From Desulfocapsa sp050291935 (GTDB lineage Bacteria; Desulfobacterota; Desulfobulbia; Desulfobulbales; Desulfocapsaceae): DNA of 64,000 bases. The first letter of the stretch is position 1; every line of letters begins with the position of its first letter. Below are positions 58,584 to 64,000 of this stretch, one piece after another. The stretch lies in contig JBNKKR010000015.1 in NCBI GenBank assembly GCA_050291935.1, forward strand, positions 1 to 64,000, given 5' to 3'. The notes beneath the pieces are model-generated. The model was not told where the DNA came from. It made no database searches and saw nothing but the letters and a program-made list of their open reading frames with translations. The position numbers were made by a program, and so were the translations under genes.

Positions 58584-59694
58584 CTACCTGGCCCAAAGGA
58601 GATACGCCTTAATAAAGGGATCAAGCCCACCATCAAGGACGGCATCCACATTGCCCTTTTCAACCTCAGTGCGATGATCTTTGATCATCCGGTACGGCTG
58701 CAGAACATAGGAACGAATCTGGCTCCCCCAGGAAATTTCCTTTTTATCTCCCGAAAGCCCTTCTGTCTCCGCTGCTTGCCGCTCCTTTTCTTTTTCATAG
58801 AGCTGGGCAACCAGCATCTTCATGGCTATTTCTTTGTTTCTATGTTGGGAACGTTCATTCTGGCATTGTACCACAATTCCTGTGGGCAAATGGGTGATCC
58901 GGATGGCCGAATCCGTTTTATTGACATGCTGCCCTCCTGCGCCACTGGCCCGGTACGTATCAATACGCAGATCCTTTTCTTCAATATCCACATTGATATC
59001 ATCATCAAGTTCCGGCATGACCATAACGGAGGCAAAGGAGGTATGACGCCTCCCACTTGCATCAAAGGGCGAAATACGAACCAACCGGTGAATACCCAGT
59101 TCAGAACGCATGTAGCCATAAGCATAGCGTCCTTTAATCATAATGGTAACACTTTTGGTACCCGCCTCATCTCCAGCGAGAATATCTAGGATATCGGCTT
59201 TAAATCCTTTGCTTTCAGCCCAGCGAAGATACATGCGCAATAAAATCCCGACCCAATCCTGCGCTTCTGTGCCTCCAGCCCCGGCATGGATGGAAATAAT
59301 CACATTATTCTCATCGTGCTCACCGGAAAACATACACTCAAGCTCAGCCAAAGCAAGACGCTCTTCCATGGCTGGCAAATTAGCGGCTATTTCACTTTCC
59401 GTCTCGGCATCCCCTTCTTCCGTTGCCATTTCAAGCAGCAACATATTCTCTTCAATACTACCCCAGGCATCTTCCCAATCATTAATGGTATCCTGCAGAA
59501 GGCCCAGTTGCTTCTGTACTTTTTTCGCCTGTTCCTGGTTATCCCAGAACCCCGGCATCAACGTTTGCTGCTCTAACTTTTCCAGATCATCCTTTTTATG
59601 ATCGAGGTCAAAGATGCTCCTTCAAGGCCAACATTCGGCCTTGCAGATCCTGCAATTTCTGCTTGGAAACTGCGGCTCCTGTTTCAGTTGACAT
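58584..59694 (-). CDS. prfB: Peptide chain release factor 2 with programmed +1 frameshift
   Basis: The full protein (369 residues) needs a +1 shift. A 28-codon first frame starts at ATG 59694 (MSTETGAAVSKQKLQDLQGR, MLALKEHL) and reaches UGA at 59610-59608. The second frame continues DLDHKKDDLEKLEQQTLMPG. RF2 features are the SPF tripeptide in RLVRISPFDASGRRHTSF and the GGQ motif in GAGGQHVNKTDSAIRITHLP. It recognises UAA and UGA, and the in-frame UGA lets RF2 control its own level. It lies 17 bases after lnt on the same strand, so the two form an operon. Confidence 0.96.
59608..59621 (-). promoter_or_regulatory. prfB programmed frameshift site
   Basis: On the minus strand AGGAG, three bases, then CTTTGAC reproduces the classical signal: an internal Shine-Dalgarno-like sequence spaced three bases before the CTT TGA slippery/stop pair. 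The spacing is as in E. coli prfB. Confidence 0.93.
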
Positions 59695-59711
59695 GATTTA
59701 TACTCCTTATA

Positions 59712-61286
59712 TCAGCTGGAAAATCGTTTTTTTTGAATAACAACTAAGCCAATCAGGGTTAGCACAAGGCACAGCAGTGGGAAGAAATACCCCCCACATA
59801 CAAAAAAAGATCGTGCCTCCATCAGTGGAACTGATCGGCTCCTCCGCCACTGTACATACAATGGCGATTCTTCTGCCACACGCCCTAACGGATCAATAAA
59901 CGCTGAAAAACCGGTATTGGCAGACCTCACCAATGAGCGCCTCGTCTCAACAGCCCTGATTTTTGTCATGGCCAGGGTTTGATGGGGGGCACTCGTTTTT
60001 CCATACCAGGCATCGTTGGTGATATTTACCAAAAGGTTTGCTCCCGCATCAACCCATTTTCTCGAAATATCCGGAAAAATCGACTCGAAGCAGATTAATA
60101 CTCCAATCTCTGCATTCTTACAAGACGGAGGATCAATCACTTTTCCTGGAATAAAATCACCCACACCCTCCACCAGAGGCGCAATAAATGGCAAAAAACG
60201 TTTCAAAGGAACATACTCACCAAAGGGTACCAGATGACTTTTTGCGGTCCTCTGCACAATTGCACCCGAATTTGCAAAAAGCAGACTTGCATTATATAGC
60301 TTTATGCCATCATTCGTTGGACTATTTTCCTCAAACCAGGGAGATCCGGTAAGTAAAAAAACCTGTTTTTCCTGTAAAAAAGAGGATATGACTGTTAGCA
60401 ACGGGTGTCGTATTGGGAAAAAAGGCAGGGCAGTCTCAGGCCATACTAAGAGTTCCGGAGCATCCACCCCTTGCATTAAAGCGCTGCTCTGATCAATATA
60501 GCCCTTCACCGTTACCCCCTGTTTTACCGGATCCCATTTCTGTGCCTGATCAATATTGCCCTGTACCACTCCAACCCGCAGAGTATCTGCCGTTTCCAAC
60601 TGCGAGTTCACCGTCTTTATCCGGTAGAAGGAATAGCTGATAACACAGAGAAAAACCACTCCCACCGTGAGCGCCATTTTCCCAGCACCCGGCAAGCCTT
60701 GCTTTGGTGGATACAACAACCCAAAACTTACAAAACAGTTTACCAAGATAACAAGATAGCTTAGCCCAAAATGACCAAATAGATCAGCAGACTGCATCAG
60801 AAGGGGCACAGAAGCCACACCATAACCGATATCCATCCAGGGAAACCCTGTAAAGAGAAAGGATTTCAGATAATCCATGGCAACCCAGGCAGCAGGGAGC
60901 AAAAAAAGAGCTACAAAAGGAGAAAAATGGGCAAGCATTCCTCTCGCTATAAGGGCAAAAACAACACTGTACATTGCCAAATAGAAACACAACAGAAACA
61001 AAGCCGGAACGGAAAAATAGATCGGTAAGCCGCCATAATGGCCAATCACAGACACAATCCAATAGAGCTGGACTAAGAAATGACCTGTTCCAAAAAAGAG
61101 GGCGGTAACAATTCCCTGCCGACGACTCCCCTGCTGAATGGCGATAAGAAAGGGGACACAGGCAATACCCAACAGTGGCCACCAGCCATTGCCACCGGGT
61201 AGCGCTAACCACAGTAGAAATATAGCAAAAGATGCAGCGACAATGGAACGTCCACCACTCCATGATGTAGTAAAATGTACTTTCAT
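59712..61286 (-). CDS. lnt: Apolipoprotein N-acyltransferase
   Basis: The 524-residue inner-membrane enzyme adds the third acyl chain to lipoproteins. About six N-terminal helices (residues ~15-215) precede a nitrilase domain with the catalytic Glu in LLVWPETALPFFPI, a Lys in the segment RTAKSHLVPFGEYVPLKRFL, and Cys in EIGVLICFESIFP. A last helix (VCGGYFFPLLCLVLTLIGLV) anchors the C-terminus. Length and motif order fit Lnt. prfB follows 17 bases downstream in the same direction. Confidence 0.94.
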   Translation of the reverse strand: MKVHFTTSWSGGRSIVAASFAIFLLWLALPGGNGWWPLLGIACVPFLIAIQQGSRRQGIVTALFFGTGHFLVQLYWIVSVIGHYGGLPIYFSVPALFLLCFYLAMYSVVFALIARGMLAHFSPFVALFLLPAAWVAMDYLKSFLFTGFPWMDIGYGVASVPLLMQSADLFGHFGLSYLVILVNCFVSFGLLYPPKQGLPGAGKMALTVGVVFLCVISYSFYRIKTVNSQLETADTLRVGVVQGNIDQAQKWDPVKQGVTVKGYIDQSSALMQGVDAPELLVWPETALPFFPIRHPLLTVISSFLQEKQVFLLTGSPWFEENSPTNDGIKLYNASLLFANSGAIVQRTAKSHLVPFGEYVPLKRFLPFIAPLVEGVGDFIPGKVIDPPSCKNAEIGVLICFESIFPDISRKWVDAGANLLVNITNDAWYGKTSAPHQTLAMTKIRAVETRRSLVRSANTGFSAFIDPLGRVAEESPLYVQWRRSRSVPLMEARSFFVCGGYFFPLLCLVLTLIGLVVIQKKRFSS

Positions 61287-61453
61287 ACGGTTATTTTTCC
61301 CTTTTTCCCTTTTCTAATTGCCATCGGCTGACTATAGTGGCCATCGCTTAGAAGTGTTGCCAGTGCCATCTGGCGTATTTGTATATACCCTAATTTCATA
61401 CTATTGGCAGTTTTTTATCTGCCAAGAATTGCGTAATAGAAAAGAGGTAACAA

Positions 61454-62857
61454 TTGGAAGGAAAGGTTCTTATCGCCAACAGAGGTGAAATCGCCATCCG
61501 GATCATGGAAGCATGCCAAGATCTCGATCTTGACTATGTTGTGGTCTACACGGAAGCTGATAAATATTCAGAACATGTGCAACGCAATATTACCGAAGGG
61601 CCCGGCCAAAATGCCTGGCGGATAAATAGCTACACCGAACCAAATGATATTTTCGCCGTGGCCACCCATACCGATTGCACAGCCGTCCATCCGGGATATG
61701 GCTTTTTTTCAGAGGATTTTCGTTTTGCAAGACGGGCCGCAACCAGGGATCATTCGCTTATCTTTATCGGTCCCAACTGGGAAGTCATCAAGAATCTGGG
61801 CGACAAGATTAACACCAAAAAGGTTGCCAATCAGCTCAAGATCCCCACAATCCCCGGAACCGACAGTCCCATTTACAACGAAATGGAGGCTGAAGAGATA
61901 GCACTCCACCTTTTGGAAAGTCAAAAAATACAACAGATTAAAAATCCCTCGATCCTGGTTAAAGCGGCTGCCGGTGGTGGTGGTATGGGAATTGAGGAAG
62001 TCTCTGAAATCGAACAGTTTAGACGTATTTACCGACAAGTACAAAGTTATGCCAAACGCCAATTCGGCGATGGCGGCGTATTGATTGAACAGTGCCTTAC
62101 CGATTACAACCACCTTGAGGTGCAACTGCTCTGCTCCAAGCACGGTGAACGGATCCATTTTGGTTCCAGAAACTGTACCATCCAATCCACCGGTCGCCAA
62201 AAACGGGTGGAAGCAGCGCCTGGCTTTCACGCCTCCTGCTTTGATTACGCATTTGACGAAAAAAAGGTGCTTGACCAAATAGTCGAGTATTCTCTAAAAC
62301 TTGCAGCCCATGTACGATACGATAACGTGGGCACCTGGGAATGGATCGTCTCCCGCTCTGGCCAACCCTACCTCCTTGAAGTAAACACCAGAATCCAGGT
62401 GGAAAATGATGTGTCGGCCCGAATCAGCTACCTTGACGGCAAACACCCCAACCTGATCCGTGAGCAAATCAGGCTGGCATTGGGTGATACCATTGGCTAC
62501 AAACAGAACCAGGTAGAGTTTAAGGGGGCCTCCATTGAGTTACGAATCGTTGCAGAAGATACGGAACGCGGTTTTGCCCCCTGGATAGGCACCATCACCG
62601 ATTTCAAGTTTCCCGACTATGAATGGTCGGCCGTTTACAGCCATGTCCCCAGCGACAGACCATATATGATTCCCAGCGAATACGACCCAAACCTTGCCCT
62701 GGCCCTTGTCTGGGGCGAAAACATTGACGAAGCAAAAAAACGAGCGGCACAATTTATCAAAAAGGTTCGAATTAGGGGCAAAGACAGCCAGGGGAACAAA
62801 ATTATCACTAATCTCGAATACTTAAAAAATAATCTGGACCGACTGCTCACCTTTTAA
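61454..62857 (+). CDS. accC: Biotin carboxylase subunit of acetyl-CoA carboxylase (AccC-like)
   Basis: The 467-residue enzyme starts at TTG 61454 (MEGKVLIANRGEIAIRIMEA), with AGAGG six bases upstream. ATP-grasp motifs are VHPGYGFFSEDFRFAR, LVKAAAGGGGMGIE (glycine loop), HLEVQLLCSKHGERIHFGSR, NCTIQSTGRQKRVEAAPG and YLLEVNTRIQVEND. It carboxylates biotin on a carrier protein; no biotinyl (MKM) domain is attached. It is longer than AccC (450) and diverged. The downstream carboxyltransferase gene begins 23 bases later, so the pair forms an acyl-CoA carboxylase. Acetyl-CoA is the most likely substrate. Confidence 0.9.
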   Translation: MEGKVLIANRGEIAIRIMEACQDLDLDYVVVYTEADKYSEHVQRNITEGPGQNAWRINSYTEPNDIFAVATHTDCTAVHPGYGFFSEDFRFARRAATRDHSLIFIGPNWEVIKNLGDKINTKKVANQLKIPTIPGTDSPIYNEMEAEEIALHLLESQKIQQIKNPSILVKAAAGGGGMGIEEVSEIEQFRRIYRQVQSYAKRQFGDGGVLIEQCLTDYNHLEVQLLCSKHGERIHFGSRNCTIQSTGRQKRVEAAPGFHASCFDYAFDEKKVLDQIVEYSLKLAAHVRYDNVGTWEWIVSRSGQPYLLEVNTRIQVENDVSARISYLDGKHPNLIREQIRLALGDTIGYKQNQVEFKGASIELRIVAEDTERGFAPWIGTITDFKFPDYEWSAVYSHVPSDRPYMIPSEYDPNLALALVWGENIDEAKKRAAQFIKKVRIRGKDSQGNKIITNLEYLKNNLDRLLTF

Positions 62858-62880
62858 TAAAGGCAAACGACGGCTATACA

Positions 62881-64000
62881 ATGACAGAACTACTCAAAAC
62901 CCTCCAGAAAATTGAGGAGCGAATCAACTACCTCATTCAGATTAAAGATTTCACCAACTGGGGCAATCTTTTTGAATTTCAGGAAACCTGTACAAAACTT
63001 AAACAGGCTCCCTACGACTACACAAAGGAACAATTCCAATTACAAATTAGAAAATTAAACGAATCCATCAGTTTTCTGGAAGAACGGGCAGAGGAACAAC
63101 TCACCCCAATGGAACGGGTACGTATCGTCCGAACCGTAGAACGCTTCAGTCTTAAAGATATCCTCGAAAATGTGTACGAAGACTACACCGAGCTTGGCGG
63201 ACAGGATGAAGCAAATATTGACCCGGCAATGGTTTGTGCCAAAGCGACCATCGTTCGCAAAATCAAAGGAAAACCCTATACCGCTTCGGTAATGGTCATT
63301 GGCCAGGAGACGGGACACGGCGAGGAATTTCGCAACGGTGGCTCTTGCCGGCCTGAAGGAAATGAGAAGGCGCTGCGATATATGAAAGTAGCTGAGACCG
63401 AAGGAATCCCCATCCACTTTTATATCTTTACCCCTGGATCATTCCCCATTGAGGAATATCCCGGCGCCGCCCAGCAGATCGCGAGAAATATATACGCCAT
63501 GACTAAGCTACGTGTCCCCACCGTGTCACTCATCTCAGAAGGTGGATCAGGGGGGGCCGAGGCCATAGGTCTTACCGATTTTCGGTTGATGTGTTCACAC
63601 GGCTACTATTCTGTTATCTCGCCTGAAGGGGCTGCCGGAATAGAAGGGAAGGTCAAAGAGGGGGAAAAGGTTCCCAAAGAATTAATAGAAGTGTGTGCCG
63701 AACGATTAAAACTCACCGCCATCGACAATCGAAATCTTGGCACCATTGACGCCGTTGTCAAAGAACCTCCCCTTGGCGCCCGTCACGATGATTTTGCCTT
63801 TTTCAACCAGATTCGTGCTGAAATCACCCGGGCAACCGATAAAGTGGTGCTCAGTGCGAAAAGCTTTAAGGCCTTCCGCGACTGGGAAAACAAGCGAAGG
63901 AAAAAGAAAACCGAACGTAAAGACCTTGCCGTGGATATCCCCTGGGAGCTCACCAGAGACGAGCAACGCAGGCTACTTGCGCTCCGTTCGAAGAAATACC
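62881..64000 (+). CDS. AccA-like carboxyltransferase, 3' end outside window
   Basis: An open frame of 373 codons runs from ATG 62881 to the right edge. A helical N-terminus (TELLKTLQKIEERINYLIQI, then TKLKQAPYDYTKEQF, FLEERAEEQLTPMERVRIVR) leads to a domain that matches the carboxyltransferase alpha subunit: GQETGHGEEFRNGGSCRPEG, NEKALRYMKVAETEGIPIHF, FTPGSFPIEEYPG, TVSLISEGGSGGAEAIGL and YYSVISPEGAAGI. It transfers CO2 from carboxybiotin to acyl-CoA. After residue ~330 the chain is Lys/Arg-rich (RDWENKRRKKKTERK) and continues, perhaps into an AccD-like half, since such proteins are often alpha/beta fusions in this phylum. That last point is inference. Confidence 0.88.
   Translation, partial: MTELLKTLQKIEERINYLIQIKDFTNWGNLFEFQETCTKLKQAPYDYTKEQFQLQIRKLNESISFLEERAEEQLTPMERVRIVRTVERFSLKDILENVYEDYTELGGQDEANIDPAMVCAKATIVRKIKGKPYTASVMVIGQETGHGEEFRNGGSCRPEGNEKALRYMKVAETEGIPIHFYIFTPGSFPIEEYPGAAQQIARNIYAMTKLRVPTVSLISEGGSGGAEAIGLTDFRLMCSHGYYSVISPEGAAGIEGKVKEGEKVPKELIEVCAERLKLTAIDNRNLGTIDAVVKEPPLGARHDDFAFFNQIRAEITRATDKVVLSAKSFKAFRDWENKRRKKKTERKDLAVDIPWELTRDEQRRLLALRSKKY

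Overview
The window looks like chromosome of a marine or sediment sulfate-reducing Desulfobacterota, most likely a Desulfobulbaceae-type bacterium. The reasons are an 11-gene complex I operon without nuoEFG, a CCG-domain iron-sulfur oxidoreductase, a split acetyl-CoA carboxylase gene pair (accC plus an accA-like gene), and a general protein style I associate with that group. This placement is inference; no rRNA is present. Overall G+C looks moderate (mid to high 40s by eye), with a clearly G+C-richer block at about 10.5-14.8 kb.

Region 1 (1-10.4 kb) is an accessory zone. It holds three PIN-toxin loci, an orphan HigA-type antitoxin beside the stump of its RelE toxin, a truncated RAYT transposase with REP-like repeats, an IS66 element (4529-6939) that cuts off the end of a formate dehydrogenase gene, a flavin reductase-like protein, a solute-binding protein and a DUF4143 ATPase with a perfect 19-bp inverted repeat at its start. 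Region 2 (10.5-16.2 kb) is a G+C-rich operon of two FtsX-type permeases, an ATPase and a secreted accessory protein, plus a BASS-type transporter. Two inverted copies of a palindromic MITE-like element bracket it, and one copy carries a second palindromic element inside.

Region 3 (16.3-27.8 kb) is one catabolic locus: an IclR regulator, a PanB-like enzyme, a U32-like TIM-barrel protein, a glutamate dehydrogenase, a DoeA-like ectoine hydrolase, an M20 amidohydrolase, a TeaABC-like TRAP transporter, a EutB-like PLP dehydratase and RidA. It reads as import and breakdown of ectoine or hydroxyectoine, with several non-standard members. The TRAP large permease has an N-terminal Ig-like domain.

Region 4 (28.4-42.3 kb) begins with a two-CW/DoxX-like fusion. 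An operon follows in which a cytoplasmic molybdopterin oxidoreductase and a four-cluster ferredoxin run directly into nuoABCDHIJKLMN. The NADH module (nuoEFG) is absent, and a 31-codon ORF sits at the place where it normally lies. The likely job is to feed electrons from the Mo/W enzyme, rather than NADH, into a proton-pumping quinone reductase.

Region 5 (42.4-48.7 kb) has a receiver/DUF4388 protein, an AbiE toxin-antitoxin locus whose toxin is frameshifted and cut by an ISL3 element, a TPR protein and tRNA-Phe. Region 6 (48.7-64 kb) is housekeeping sequence: two outer-membrane proteins, an acidic zinc-ribbon protein, nadC, valS, dgt, a lipoprotein, a Fe-S oxidoreductase, prfB with its programmed +1 frameshift, lnt, and accC with an accA-like gene that runs off the right edge.
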